From positions 3,534,001 to 3,598,000 of the forward strand of contig NC_026744.1 of NCBI RefSeq assembly GCF_000210295.1: a DNA stretch of 64,000 nt, read 5' to 3'. Made by a program: the position numbers and the translations under genes. This document shows positions 1 through 10,577 of this stretch, piece by piece. The notes beneath the pieces were generated by a model. It did not search any database, had not been told where the DNA came from, and worked only from the letters and a program-made list of their open reading frames with translations. The stretch is from Trypanosoma brucei gambiense DAL972 (Eukaryota > Euglenozoa > Kinetoplastea > Trypanosomatida > Trypanosomatidae). The first letter of the stretch is position 1. Every line of letters begins with the position of its first letter.

Positions 1-217
1 CGTCGTAATCTTCGTCACCAATTCGGTCGGGGGTCCGCTCCGAGTCAGAGTCGCTGCATACGTACGTGTCGCCGTCTATTGCTGTCCCCGGTGACGCGAA
101 GCCGTACATTTCTTCCCAACTGTCCAACACACGCCGCACCACTCCCGAGAGCTGCGCGGCTTCCTCCGGTACCGCGATGCGCGCACCATCCTGCGTCTGC
201 AAGAAAATTAGAGGCAT
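1..217 (-). CDS. SKP1-like protein, N-terminal part (gene cut by window edge)
   Basis: An open frame starts at ATG 217 and runs off the left edge after 72 codons without a stop. The first residues, MPLIFLQTQDGARIAVPEE, follow the start of the SKP1 BTB/POZ fold: a beta strand with LQ-x-x-DG, then a hydrophobic helix ending in VVRRVLD. An acidic, serine-rich stretch (DSDSE, GDEDYD) follows, where SKP1 proteins carry a variable acidic loop. SKP1 links F-box proteins to cullin in SCF ubiquitin ligases. The C-terminal F-box-binding helices lie outside the window, so the family call rests on the N-terminus alone. An elongin C-like or other POZ protein is possible. An F-box-like protein lies about 47 kb away. 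Confidence 0.6.
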   Translation of the reverse strand, partial: MPLIFLQTQDGARIAVPEEAAQLSGVVRRVLDSWEEMYGFASPGTAIDGDTYVCSDSDSERTPDRIGDEDYD

Positions 218-891
218 CTTTCAGTAACCATGCAGGATGGGGATGCTGTGGGAGTTCGGCGCCTGTGAACTCTTTTCTTTTCTCTACCGAGATCGGTTTC
301 ACGGGGGTTCTCTCCTTCCTACTGCCCCTTCTCCCTCTGCTGCCAGCTTTACCTCTTTTACTCCTTCCCTGTATTCTTTTCCCTTTTATAACAACAACAA
401 TAAGAAAGAAAGTACTTATATATATATTGCTTAGTTTGCTAAATCAACTATACAACAATGCTATCACAAGGGCCACGAAATGAACTTTCGGGACAACTTC
501 ACTCAAGATCGACAACCGCATGGATGTCCATTTGCCTCTTCCCCCTTTTGTTGTTTTCCAATCCTTTAGCATCCCCTGACTGTGCTTGGAGCAGCCCCTG
601 ACGAAATTCTCTACTTTGAGAGGAGCTGTCCTCAACTTGACGCAGCCTTCTGGAAAACATAAATGCCACCAATGACTCTATCAAAAGGTGAACGGGGCAA
701 GCCAACCCGACGGACAAAAGACAACAGTGGTTATGGGAGCAAGCGGTAGCAACATGCGTGTACCTATGCGCATACACATATATAAGAAGTAACATCAACA
801 CAACCGATGCCTCTTTTTGCAGTCACCCCCACAAAAAAAAAAGGGTACCATAAGAAACTTGTTTCGTCCTTTTCCCCTTCCGACCACTGAA
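218..891. other. Intergenic spacer, no gene seen
   Basis: This spacer holds the 3' UTR of the acidic protein gene (stop at 892) and the 5' UTR of the SKP1-like gene. The plus strand is pyrimidine-rich at about 300-390, so the transcript is purine-rich there. A short TA run sits near 418-428. I see no conserved reading frame or RNA gene. Confidence 0.6.
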
Positions 892-2157
892 CTAACGATT
901 CTTAACTTTGGACTCCAGCATGGACCGATGTCGTTTCGACTCACCTAAAACAAACCACTGAAACTGCCCACGGCGATAGTACGTTTCACATCGTGCTTGT
1001 GTGACATGCGGCGCTACTTCTCCACAATGACCACTATCCGTGTTGCTGGAAACGTCGTAAAGACTCAGCACAACAGACGCGAGAGGTACATCAAATGTAC
1101 TGGTGCTATTCGCAATGAATGTCTTAAAGGCACACCCACCCACAGCTGTGGTGGAAGTGTTCTCCCATTCATCTCCATCCTCGCTATCATCTTCCCATTC
1201 GTCATCATCATCGTCATCGTAATCTCTGGGTCTCTTCTTGGATCGGTCTGGCGGCAAGGGCTGCTTTGCGTCAGCCTGCGGGCTCGCTTTACTTGTCATT
1301 GGGGACGCACATGCCAAAGCAGATAACGTGCCTACTGTGGCAGAGAAATTATTTGAATTGTAATTCACCTCACTCACACCTAGACTTTTGCCGCGGTCGT
1401 CACAACCGATGCGATCAGCTTTCTTATAGGTGTTGAGATCAGCCTCTACCACGTGCAGCGGCACGCTAGTGGATGTGAAAGATGCATCACCTTCTGCGAC
1501 CGAACACCACTCACTGAAGAGTACATCCGCCAACAACTCCACAGGTATTTCCGTGGGCTTTCGATCATCCTGCCACTTGTCGTCTCCCTCTTCTTTGACT
1601 CTCACGTCGCCCGCTGTAACAGCTACGATTTGCTCCATTGCATAAGTGAGATCTTCTCGGCGTATCGTTTTCCTCATGCCACCGACGCGCTCCCGCAGAA
1701 TCTTTAGCAACTCTTCCACGAAAGTTTGCCGCCCTGCTGACTCGTAACGCCGCTGGAGGTGGCGGAGCACCCGGCACCGCGCAGCAGCTTCTGGTGGGCG
1801 TGGATGAGCCCATGGTGTCACCACTGGCGCAAGGTGGGATAAATTGAACCAACCATCCGCCATGGCACCCGTAAGAAAGGGATCTGCGCGCGTGTGGCCA
1901 CTGACACGAGGGCGCAACCTGTTAGTGTCTGCCACCCACTGTGGGTTGGAGAGTGATGATGAACTTAATAGACGGACCCAAACCGGGAGAATGCCTTCAA
2001 GTGTTTGCCGCTGCTTAGCATGTAGAAGCGGACCCCCCGCGTCCTCACACTGCTGTTTTTCACCATCATACGCCGGCGAGGCTTCGTGCCCATCTAATAC
2101 TGAGAAAAAGTTTTTAATAAAGCTCTCAGCGGTGCTGCCCTCATCGTGTGCCGCCAT
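892..2157 (-). CDS. Hypothetical protein with acidic run and NLS-like motif
   Basis: A 421-residue protein I do not recognise. The first in-frame ATG is at 2157. The frame is open further upstream, but only through a GTG at 2211, and a likely spliced-leader acceptor at about 2192 excludes that part. The N-terminal half is mixed helical. At about residues 306-333 a basic KKRPRD motif is followed at once by a dense aspartate/glutamate/tryptophan run (DDDDDDEWEDD). Basic-plus-acidic patches of this kind are common in nuclear and chromatin-associated proteins, so a nuclear location is plausible but inferred. The C-terminus is basic again. I see no catalytic motif. Confidence 0.7.
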   Translation of the reverse strand: MAAHDEGSTAESFIKNFFSVLDGHEASPAYDGEKQQCEDAGGPLLHAKQRQTLEGILPVWVRLLSSSSLSNPQWVADTNRLRPRVSGHTRADPFLTGAMADGWFNLSHLAPVVTPWAHPRPPEAAARCRVLRHLQRRYESAGRQTFVEELLKILRERVGGMRKTIRREDLTYAMEQIVAVTAGDVRVKEEGDDKWQDDRKPTEIPVELLADVLFSEWCSVAEGDASFTSTSVPLHVVEADLNTYKKADRIGCDDRGKSLGVSEVNYNSNNFSATVGTLSALACASPMTSKASPQADAKQPLPPDRSKKRPRDYDDDDDDEWEDDSEDGDEWENTSTTAVGGCAFKTFIANSTSTFDVPLASVVLSLYDVSSNTDSGHCGEVAPHVTQARCETYYRRGQFQWFVLGESKRHRSMLESKVKNR

Positions 2158-4065
2158 AAGCTGATGAAACGCTGTTGGAGCCCCTCTCCCCCTTTTCGTA
2201 CCGTCGTTCACAAAGGCCAGCCAACAAAGAGAGATAAGTGAATTTTCAACAAAAATGAATACATCACCATCAGCATTACCGCCGAAGTGTTGACGGGGGA
2301 AGCAGCCGCGTTAACACTGATTCCGTTTAGCTGTTGGAGGACACACCGTTGACGGCAATCCAATCATCGGCAATGTTTTATTACGGTAGTAAACCAGGAG
2401 AGAAGAGGGAAATAATGTGCCAACAGCGGATGACCCAAATATGTTCGCTTGGGGGGCAAATATAAATCAATCAGAACGGTGCTAATGAATGAATGACAAG
2501 GGAGCACATAGCCGCGGTGGTGCGACCTGTCCTCCAGCTAGAATAAATCGAAAGTGAGTAAGGGGAACAACCGTCCCTTTTTTAAAGAAAGGGATCACGT
2601 TTGAGTCTCATGACCCTGAGTCCACACATGCAAAAAAGAATGTGTTTACACCCTCTTTTCTCTCCTTGATCGGAATACAACCCACACGATATGTATATAT
2701 GCACGCTTACGACAACCCATGTGTAGTAATGTAGGATTTGGAAGGCGAATTGTATGCGGTGCTACAGCTGTAACAAAGCCACCCCTCAATCCCGGTGCAG
2801 GAAGCCTGCTGTGGCGATTTTTCCGCACCAAAGCCCCACCGAAAGAACTCTGCGCAGGTGGCTCAACAGTTGTAATCACAACACTCCACGGACATTTCAT
2901 TGATGTAAGCGACGCGGAAAAAGGAAGTCAGTCGATTTATGTCTGAGAATCTCCTTGTGTGTAGCGAGTTGCCACCACGGTTGCCCAAACAAATGTTGCC
3001 CGACCATTCGTCCTCCCTTCCCTTCCAAATCTCAAACACTAATTTCTCCCCTTCACCACACTGGTGGAGTAAAATAAACAAAGAAACAAAAAATACCCGC
3101 TCTTTTTCACCCAAATCACTGTCCTGCGCGGCTTTTCATTTTGTGTTTCCCCTCGTTCTTTGCCCACACCAGATGTGTTCACCACATGGAGCCACTCTAG
3201 CATTCACGTAATACCGTTCCTTTATTAGTTTATTACTCTGGGGTTGTTTTGGCCCCTTACTTTAGTTAAAAGCTCTCCTTTCCACCTCCTAGTATCCTCC
3301 ATTTTTTTTCTCACCTTATTTTATTTCCTTCGCCCTCTTCTGATAACGCGTAGGAAAAATACACCAAGACGTTAAGAGGAACCAAATTAAGAGGAATATA
3401 GCACTGCGCACCCAATTCATAGACGAAATCAGTGACGTCAACGAAAAGGTGATGTGAAAATCAACGCTAAAGTCATCTGAAGGCGTTTAACAAACTTAGG
3501 GCGCCATTAAGCGAAATTGTGCGGGCTGCACGGCAGATGTTGCCGCTACTTGACTGCGGGGAAGCGTTCAGATGAAATCAAACTTTTCGCCCGTCTCCTT
3601 CGTCTGGTACACCCCCTTCTTCTCCCGTCCTCACTATTTGTTTCCTTTCCTCTTTCCGCCGCAATTAATTAGTTTCATGATCTCGCTTCCACCCTGGAGC
3701 AATTAAGCCTTCTTCATTCCCTCCCTCTCCCCTTACACACACAAAAAAAAGTAGGGGGAAGGGGAGGTGGGAAACGATGGTGATGGAGAGGGAGCATGAC
3801 TCAAAAGTTTTTAAACAACTCCACTGTTTCTTTTAGTTATCATCCGGTCCACCGCCAATTCGATTCATGTAGTTCCGTTGACCACAATTGTTACCCGTAC
3901 CCACCCAGTTTCAATACAAGGCGGACGATTTATAATCACAAAAGTTATGGCTCCGTTGCTAGTTATATGAAAGCCAGTCGGTAATTATGCCTTTTGTGAT
4001 GGTTTCCGGGTGGAACAGAAACATGCCACCACTAAACGCTCCTTACACAACCCACGCCTGCACAA
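2158..4065. other. Long intergenic spacer (1.9 kb), no gene seen
   Basis: This spacer follows the AAA+ gene (stop at 4066) and leads to the start at 2157. A polypyrimidine stretch on the sense strand near 2215-2265 precedes a first AG at about 2192, a reasonable splice acceptor for the 421-residue protein. The plus strand is pyrimidine-rich near 3250-3350 and 3590-3740. Short open frames exist on both strands but have no protein-like features. Much of it is probably the 3' UTR of the AAA+ gene. Confidence 0.5.
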
Positions 4066-7000
4066 TTAGGCGAACATTGAGTTGTGCGAGTGATGTTGCA
4101 TTTCCTTTAGTTTCATGTTTTCTACTTCTTCACGAAGTAGCTCCATCGTCAAGAGTCTATTCGCTGCTGGTAGCGTTGCAACTTTGCAACACGCGCTAAA
4201 TGCCGCTGCACGTATAAGTTTTGGGGACACAGATAATTTACTAAGCTCGTCAAGATCGATACCCTTCTCATCAACAGGTACGTTCTCCGGTAGTGCACGA
4301 CCCCACAGTATCCGTCGAAGGTGTTGTGTGGGCAAACTAAACCTAATTTCTTGCTGAAAGATCAACGGTGTGGAGCGCAAGTCAAGGAACGACGATCCAG
4401 ACCCATCGACCGTGGCTAAGAACAGTATAGGTCGAGGGAATTGTTTGGAATGGTAGTGGATGATCTTCGCTACATGGGCTCCTTGCTGGGAATGATTGAA
4501 CAGCACCTGCGCCTGATCAAAGACGATAATTGCACCCAACGTAAGTGCCTCGCTGAAAACAGTACCCACCTCCAATTTGTCTAACAGCATGTGCTCCGCC
4601 AAGTTGCATAGACGAATGGTCGTGGCGCACTCATACGCAATGCCCTCCGCCGCAAGACTCTTGCCGCTGCCACTTGGACCATGGAAGAGGTACAACGATC
4701 CATTATCTGCACAGTCTTCCTCTTTAAAACCCCATTGTGCAAAAAGTGTGGTCCGCCCCTTTGCCAACCGTGCTACACCCTCCAACTGTTGTTGGGTCTC
4801 AGGTTCCAGTACAAGGTCGGAGAGGGAGCGCTTTGGAGTATGATACGACGCCGTTACGGTCTTGCCGGGTTTTTCAGAAGCAAGGAAGAAGCCTCGTAAC
4901 TGCAGTCGCGCCCCCTCCTCAAGGTCTTGCATACATAACATAGGACTCGGCGATCGTTCCCGAGCCACTGCCTTACTGAGAGCCGTTAACACTGCGTTAC
5001 GGATGAGCCCACCAGAGATTTCATAGTTTAGTGACAGGGCACGAACGGACACGTCCTCATGCAGAGAAAGGGCGCTGGGGATATGCGCCCGCCATATTCC
5101 CTCCCGCATCTGCTGATCGGGGAGCCGGAACTCCACCATCAGCGAAATGCGGCGATTCATTGCCTCGTCGATCACCTGCGCCTTGTTTGTTGCGAGCACA
5201 ACAATCCCGTCGTACTTTTCAAACTCTGCGAGAAGGGATGTAACGAACGGGTTGGCCTCACGAGCTTCAAATATGGTTTCACACTCATCAAAGAAGATCA
5301 GCGCATCGTTTAATTTTGCTTCACGGAATATAAAGCGTAGCACGTCGCTTCCCTTTGCTTCCGACTTGAACTGTAGCATGTTAACTAGGAGTATCCGCTT
5401 TTTGAGCTCGTGTGCCACGGCATTTGCAAGCATTGTTTTGCCCGTTCCGCTTGGTCCGTAGAATAGGAACACCAGACCACTTCCCCCTGTACCGAGTCCC
5501 TCACCAAATCCACAGTTCCGCTTGCATTCCTCAAACATGCCATAGTGCCGTATAGTCGATAGAACCAGGTCAGTCGTTGATTTTGGGAGGACGACGCTGC
5601 TCATGGAAACATTTGGTTGGTAAAGCCGCGAACCAGGTACCATTTCCGCCGTTTCACTCTCCGTACCCATCAGGTAGTCGACAATTTTGCGGTCAATATC
5701 AACTATGTAATCCATAAGGTCTGTGTTGAAGCAGCTTCGTCCTGAACCTTCAATGGACAGGGACAACACACCGTTGGATACTAGTGGCCCGGAAAGGTAG
5801 AACGCCTTGCGCGCGCTGACACGCTCCCGAAGAGTGCTACACAATACAAACAGTATGTAACCCACCGTCATCACACGCTGACCATCCCGCATCACGTAAC
5901 GACCGTTGATAGCGATTAGTACGTCGTGCGAGACAACATTTCCCACCATCAGCAACAGTATACGCTTTTCGAGGTCCGACAACTGCAGCCGCTGGGATAA
6001 GGCCTCAGCCCGTGGAAGAAACGTGCCACACCTGAGCGTAGCCTCTGTACGCGCGAGGTGAACCGCCGTCTTAACTCGGACCTTCCCGTGTAGCTCCCGC
6101 ATCGTCGCCTCTACCTTGTTCTTCGGTACAAATATGGCATCTTCTTCATCCTTCATGTCGCTCTCTGCACCATGAAGGCGCACTGTATACGCTATAAGTT
6201 TGAAGGACTCTTCCATGTACTCGATGTCGCTTGCATACGGTTTAGCACCTTCTTCCTCAATGTCCATACGGTCAGTATGACCTCCTGGCGCGCTCTTTTC
6301 TCGCGCAGTTGCCGCAAGCAAGGGTGATGTTAGGCCCCCCGTGTTGTTCGTTGTGGGAGAATGAAAGTTTGCCTGCGGGTGTGATCCACCACGACACTCC
6401 ACGGCGCTCAAATCCCTTGCGGGCGCTTCACTGCCACTTGGTGCCACTGCTGATTGCGTACCAGGTGCCTCCAACCGTGGTGAACGGCTGCCGCTACAGC
6501 AACTTAGAGTATGTAGATTCATTTCTTCATCATCGTAATCATCATCGTCATTGACATCCCCATCGCCCCATCCGTTATTGCTTCCCGCCCGCTTTTCGCT
6601 CTTGCGGACGTTTGTACACACTGGCGTTTCCGCGGCGTTGCCTTCTCCTCCCCCTTCCTTCACCCCATTTTCTGCAAACTTGGCACGAATAGTAGCGCGC
6701 TCCTCGGTGAGGACGTCAGCAAGAGCCGTTTTTTCCAGTTTAATAAGCTGATCCTCCGGGAGATTATCTCCGACAAGTGCAGCAATCACCTCTTGCGGCA
6801 TGTACACCCTGGACTCCATGAACGTCGTCTTGAATTTGGATTCCGTGGCGATTACCCCTTGCTTCACATGGTTGCGATAGTCGGCGAGAAAGTGCATGAG
6901 CTGTACGGGATTCAAACCAGTCCTGGAGGCGAGTGTACCAGGAGTGGTGGAATCTTTCGAGCATTTCTGCGGCCACACAGAGCCACTATGACATATAACA

Positions 7001-7914
7001 AGATACGTAAGGGCAGCGGTCTCGTGTTGACTAAGGCTTAATTTGTTCGAAAGCCGAATAATGCGTGGAGGCCGTACCATTTTCTGCAGACGGATAGCCG
7101 TATGTTGGACGTAGAGCTCTGCCACTACGGATTGGCAGGGCCTGCACTGCTGGCAGAAGTCCAGCCGGGCTGTCATCAGCATACGAAGCACGTGCTCGTT
7201 ACAACCCACGAGGCCCGAGGTACCTTCCACCCACCGACGCCATATGTAGCGCATCTCGTGCGCCATAAGAAACTCACTGTCATCTGCAAACGGAGGAAGG
7301 CGGACATCCATAGCGCGACGCAGGGCGGCTACCAACAGAGTCTCAGTTTCCCCAGCGTGTCGGCCCTTTGGAGCGCTGCTGCTAGTGCCGTTGACATTTC
7401 CCCAGGCCTCGAATGATTCCCCCCGAACACGCTCGTTGTTACCGGTTTCATCCTCGGCCCCTTGAGTGGGTGGGAGAAGAGGAACTCGCTCCAGGTAAGT
7501 GACGACCTCGTTTGGAATGGCAAACGATTTCAGCATCTCAAATCTGTATGGTGGTGCAGGTTCCCTTCCCCCCACCTGCTGTGAGGTTATGGTGCTGGTG
7601 TCACTACCCTCCGTGCGTGTGCTCCTACTCACCGTGGTATTACCATCCAGACTACCGTTTCCAGGAGCGTGAGGGCGGCTCGCAGCACTGCCACTGTGGT
7701 TCAGATAAGTGACCTCCGATGGCGGTATAAGTTGCATGTAGTGATGTACCAGGGGGGTTAGGAGGTCCAGCTGACTCACCGGTTCTCCCAAAAATTCTTC
7801 CTCCTTTTGTGTGGAAAGGGTGGAGAGAGTGACAACCATCCCAGCCTGCGTGCAGTCGGTGGAGGAGGGAGTGCCGACTGCTTCGCTGCGACTACGACGG
7901 CTTCGTTTCGGCAT
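4066..7914 (-). CDS. Tandem AAA+ ATPase, second Walker B degenerate
   Basis: A 1282-residue protein with two AAA+ modules in its C-terminal third and a long N-terminal region of no recognised family. Module 1 has Walker A GPSGTGKT near residue 820, Walker B LIFFDECE near 873, a sensor-1-like VLATNK near 906 and an arginine-finger-like NRR near 920. Module 2 has Walker A GPSGSGKS near 1078, but its Walker B reads IIVFDQAQ near 1128, so the catalytic glutamate is replaced by glutamine. AAA+ proteins form rings that remodel other proteins. The pattern suggests one hydrolysing and one mainly nucleotide-binding module. The N-terminal half carries acidic, low-complexity linkers (near residues 455-470). 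The start MPKRSRRSRS is basic and may be a nuclear signal. Substrate unknown. Confidence 0.85.
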   Translation of the reverse strand: MPKRSRRSRSEAVGTPSSTDCTQAGMVVTLSTLSTQKEEEFLGEPVSQLDLLTPLVHHYMQLIPPSEVTYLNHSGSAASRPHAPGNGSLDGNTTVSRSTRTEGSDTSTITSQQVGGREPAPPYRFEMLKSFAIPNEVVTYLERVPLLPPTQGAEDETGNNERVRGESFEAWGNVNGTSSSAPKGRHAGETETLLVAALRRAMDVRLPPFADDSEFLMAHEMRYIWRRWVEGTSGLVGCNEHVLRMLMTARLDFCQQCRPCQSVVAELYVQHTAIRLQKMVRPPRIIRLSNKLSLSQHETAALTYLVICHSGSVWPQKCSKDSTTPGTLASRTGLNPVQLMHFLADYRNHVKQGVIATESKFKTTFMESRVYMPQEVIAALVGDNLPEDQLIKLEKTALADVLTEERATIRAKFAENGVKEGGGEGNAAETPVCTNVRKSEKRAGSNNGWGDGDVNDDDDYDDEEMNLHTLSCCSGSRSPRLEAPGTQSAVAPSGSEAPARDLSAVECRGGSHPQANFHSPTTNNTGGLTSPLLAATAREKSAPGGHTDRMDIEEEGAKPYASDIEYMEESFKLIAYTVRLHGAESDMKDEEDAIFVPKNKVEATMRELHGKVRVKTAVHLARTEATLRCGTFLPRAEALSQRLQLSDLEKRILLLMVGNVVSHDVLIAINGRYVMRDGQRVMTVGYILFVLCSTLRERVSARKAFYLSGPLVSNGVLSLSIEGSGRSCFNTDLMDYIVDIDRKIVDYLMGTESETAEMVPGSRLYQPNVSMSSVVLPKSTTDLVLSTIRHYGMFEECKRNCGFGEGLGTGGSGLVFLFYGPSGTGKTMLANAVAHELKKRILLVNMLQFKSEAKGSDVLRFIFREAKLNDALIFFDECETIFEAREANPFVTSLLAEFEKYDGIVVLATNKAQVIDEAMNRRISLMVEFRLPDQQMREGIWRAHIPSALSLHEDVSVRALSLNYEISGGLIRNAVLTALSKAVARERSPSPMLCMQDLEEGARLQLRGFFLASEKPGKTVTASYHTPKRSLSDLVLEPETQQQLEGVARLAKGRTTLFAQWGFKEEDCADNGSLYLFHGPSGSGKSLAAEGIAYECATTIRLCNLAEHMLLDKLEVGTVFSEALTLGAIIVFDQAQVLFNHSQQGAHVAKIIHYHSKQFPRPILFLATVDGSGSSFLDLRSTPLIFQQEIRFSLPTQHLRRILWGRALPENVPVDEKGIDLDELSKLSVSPKLIRAAAFSACCKVATLPAANRLLTMELLREEVENMKLKEMQHHSHNSMFA

Positions 7915-8363
7915 TCGGGTTACTTCTCTTGTCTCTCTGAAGCACAGATGTGAGGTCGGAAGCGTTAGACCAGAATACTAGTAAACGAAGAAAGAATACG
8001 GGTTCGCAGTTTCCGAGGGAAAACGGAGGAAGCAGACGCAAGAGAACTTAAGGTGACACAGCTTACTGGAGTGTGTTGTCACCTTTATTCCTCCCGCTTC
8101 CCGCACACCCGCTACCGCTTTTGGCTTTTGTTTGCTTCCCTTTCTACTAGTGAGTTCGAGGGGACACAGCGGCGGGGCAGAGCATATTAAACAAAACGGG
8201 CATGTTACACGGAAGAGAGCAAACAGAATAAGATATTTGGGAACGCTATTTCACCATTGACGGGGTCACGCCTGATCCAAACGAATGAACCGCAAACTCA
8301 CGTCGCAGCCCGGGTTCCCAAACACCACGAGGTGGTGAGAGGAAAACTCGAGCAAGGGCTGAG

Positions 8364-8429
<66 letters not shown>

Positions 8430-8492
8430 CAAGACAGCGAGACCGTCGTGACGCCCACGTATGGCGGCAGCGGTACGGAATTACTTTTTCAT
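7915..8492. other. Intergenic spacer with CA repeat and splice signals
   Basis: This spacer holds the 3' UTR of the zinc-knuckle gene and the 5' UTR of the AAA+ gene. On the sense strand a pyrimidine-rich run near 7980-8000 is followed by AG at about 7978 and again at about 7937, either of which could receive the spliced leader for the AAA+ mRNA. A long CA microsatellite lies at 8366-8425. Confidence 0.55.
8366..8425. repeat. (CA)30 microsatellite
   Basis: Thirty uninterrupted CA units on the plus strand. In the transcript this is a (TG)n tract, 68 bases past the stop codon of the zinc-knuckle gene, so it should lie in that gene's 3' UTR. Confidence 0.97.
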
Positions 8493-9398
8493 TCAGTACC
8501 GACAATTGTGGTCTGTATGCCCTGTGACACCACATCTTGAGCATGCAACCGTTACCAGTACCAAATCCTCGTCGTCCACGCTGGGATGTTGGCCCCTAAC
8601 TGCGTCAGCATTAGCTTCCGTACGCGCCCGTTCCTGTTCCGCGCGGCTTCGCAGGTAAGCCTCTGCCTTTTCCCATGGTGTAGCTTGCTCCCCTTCCCTT
8701 CCGTTGTTTTGACCACTGTGTTCTCCATTGGGACCCTGGTTGTGTGTGTGCGCCACGTCATTTGTCTTCCCCGAGCTGTCGGGTAAGGCGGTTGGGCGCC
8801 CATGGCGGTGTTGGAGTGGTTCCACACCGAAGGTACACACAACACGTGCCATGGTAAGCTGTGCATCGTATGGCATCTCATCCCACCGAACGGGGAACTT
8901 TGGTGGCGGCTGCCTTTGTTGTTCCTCCGCCCCGTTGCTATTCCAATGGAACAGTTTCCTAATGTACACGAAAACAACGCCGACATCTTCGGGTACCATT
9001 TTTTTGTCTGTGTAGACAAAGCGCCACATGCAACAATCTTCTTTCCATTCCACTTGCGCCACGTCAGCCATCATATCTACAGTGCTCCCTTTGTTTGAAT
9101 TGAAAAGGGCGTTAACTTCAGTAGCCGCCCTGGTGTAGCACGTCTGACAATCAATGAAGCTGTAGGCACTCGTGTCATTGTTCCGCTCACCGTCACCTTT
9201 CAGCCTATCAGCAACGTCCCGAAAGAAACAACGAAACAGCGCGCAACTTGATGACAGAACTTCCACAGTTGATTCAAACCTCTGACCGCGTACCACTACT
9301 TGAACCCGTTGCTGCTGAAGCTCTGGGTCCGTGTGCAGCATCTGGCTGTGAGCAAACGATTGCAGAGAATGGGGAAAAACTGGGTCATGGGTGAACAT
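8493..9398 (-). CDS. Hypothetical protein with C-terminal CCHC zinc knuckle
   Basis: A 301-residue protein starting at ATG 9398. The frame is open upstream only through non-ATG codons. The last 16 residues contain a CCHC zinc knuckle, C286-x2-C289-x4-H294-x4-C299, the spacing of retroviral-type and CNBP/UMSBP-type knuckles that bind single-stranded RNA or DNA. The rest has no domain I recognise. Residues about 30-170 look globular and tryptophan-containing. About 190-260 is polar and low in complexity, followed by a charged helix rich in arginine and glutamate just before the knuckle. A role in RNA binding is a reasonable inference from the single knuckle but is not shown. Confidence 0.75.
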   Translation of the reverse strand: MFTHDPVFPHSLQSFAHSQMLHTDPELQQQRVQVVVRGQRFESTVEVLSSSCALFRCFFRDVADRLKGDGERNNDTSAYSFIDCQTCYTRAATEVNALFNSNKGSTVDMMADVAQVEWKEDCCMWRFVYTDKKMVPEDVGVVFVYIRKLFHWNSNGAEEQQRQPPPKFPVRWDEMPYDAQLTMARVVCTFGVEPLQHRHGRPTALPDSSGKTNDVAHTHNQGPNGEHSGQNNGREGEQATPWEKAEAYLRSRAEQERARTEANADAVRGQHPSVDDEDLVLVTVACSRCGVTGHTDHNCRY

Positions 9399-10577
9399 GC
9401 TTGCCCCTAGGGCCTCACGTCGTATAGGGGAACACAATCATGTGGGTAGTCGATTCCAGTTACACAGTAGGCGCGTGTCTGGGCACGTCGAACACGGTGA
9501 GTGTTCAAAATCGTATAAATAAAGGGGGAGGGAGTACGCGGTTATAAAATTATGACCCAATGGTTTCGGGTAGCGACGGAGTCATATTGACCTAAGCCTG
9601 CTAAAACAGGTACGTACGCACTACTTCCATTCGTGCCTAGTTGCGCTCTCAAATAACCTTCTCCACGCCTTCTCTCACCCACTGCGACTGGCAAACGCGC
9701 TGGCATTGTGGGTTCGGGAAGCCCACTGCACACCCCCAAATGCCAGACGACCGTCGCCACTCTATAATGAGGAGCGCCAACAGTGCTTCCGTCTTTCCCC
9801 TCTTTCTTCCCTCTCTCCTCCTTTCCAAGAACAAAAAATAAGTAGAATGTGGCTGTCACATACGATGGCGCCCCACCTCACCTCCAAAACGAAAAAAAAA
9901 ATTCAAAATGCCACTCCCTGCTTAACCCCTGTTTTAACTTCCTTCAGACACTGCAGTCGCGTAAATAGAACACAAATATATCCCGCCAGCGCCAGAATTG
10001 AAGGGGAGTGCATATGCGCGCTCATTGAGGAGGAAGAGGGGAAGGGGGGTAACCAAAGTAGTTCCTTTTTTTTTCTTACCTGCCATATTTCTGATGTTTC
10101 CTCGAGGTAAAAGTGATCCGAAAACGCAGTGCACATGTATGGTAATGTAGTGCGGATTGATAATGGGGGAAAACGATGGTCATCCTTGCATCGGGTTAGC
10201 TGAGGTGGGCACATGCTAAAGCAAGCATGTCACGGACGAGGTGCCTTCCTTGCTTACACGGTGATCATTCATGTTTTCTTTTCTAAACTACTTTAGTATG
10301 AAAGGCAAATTTTGCACGGCGTGATCGGCCCCATCCAAAACTGTACACACAGTGTCCACCGCTCTTCCGACCCGTGTTTTAGTGCTGTTTCCCTTCTGTT
10401 ATTTTCCTCCATCTTATCGTTCCATTTGACCCACACTTGCTTCCTCCATCTCCTTTTCCACTTTTTCTTTAACCCTTAAACGATATTCCCTGGGGAGGAG
10501 GGGGACATCATTTTATTTCTCACACACGCCCTTTGTGGACACCCACCCTCTTGCAGATCCGTCATAGCATTCTTAAC
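9399..10577. other. Intergenic spacer (1.2 kb), no gene seen
   Basis: This spacer holds the 3' UTR of the Sen1-like helicase gene and the leader of the zinc-knuckle gene. A short A-run lies near 9892-9901 and a T-run near 10066-10075. I see no supported reading frame or RNA gene. Confidence 0.55.
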
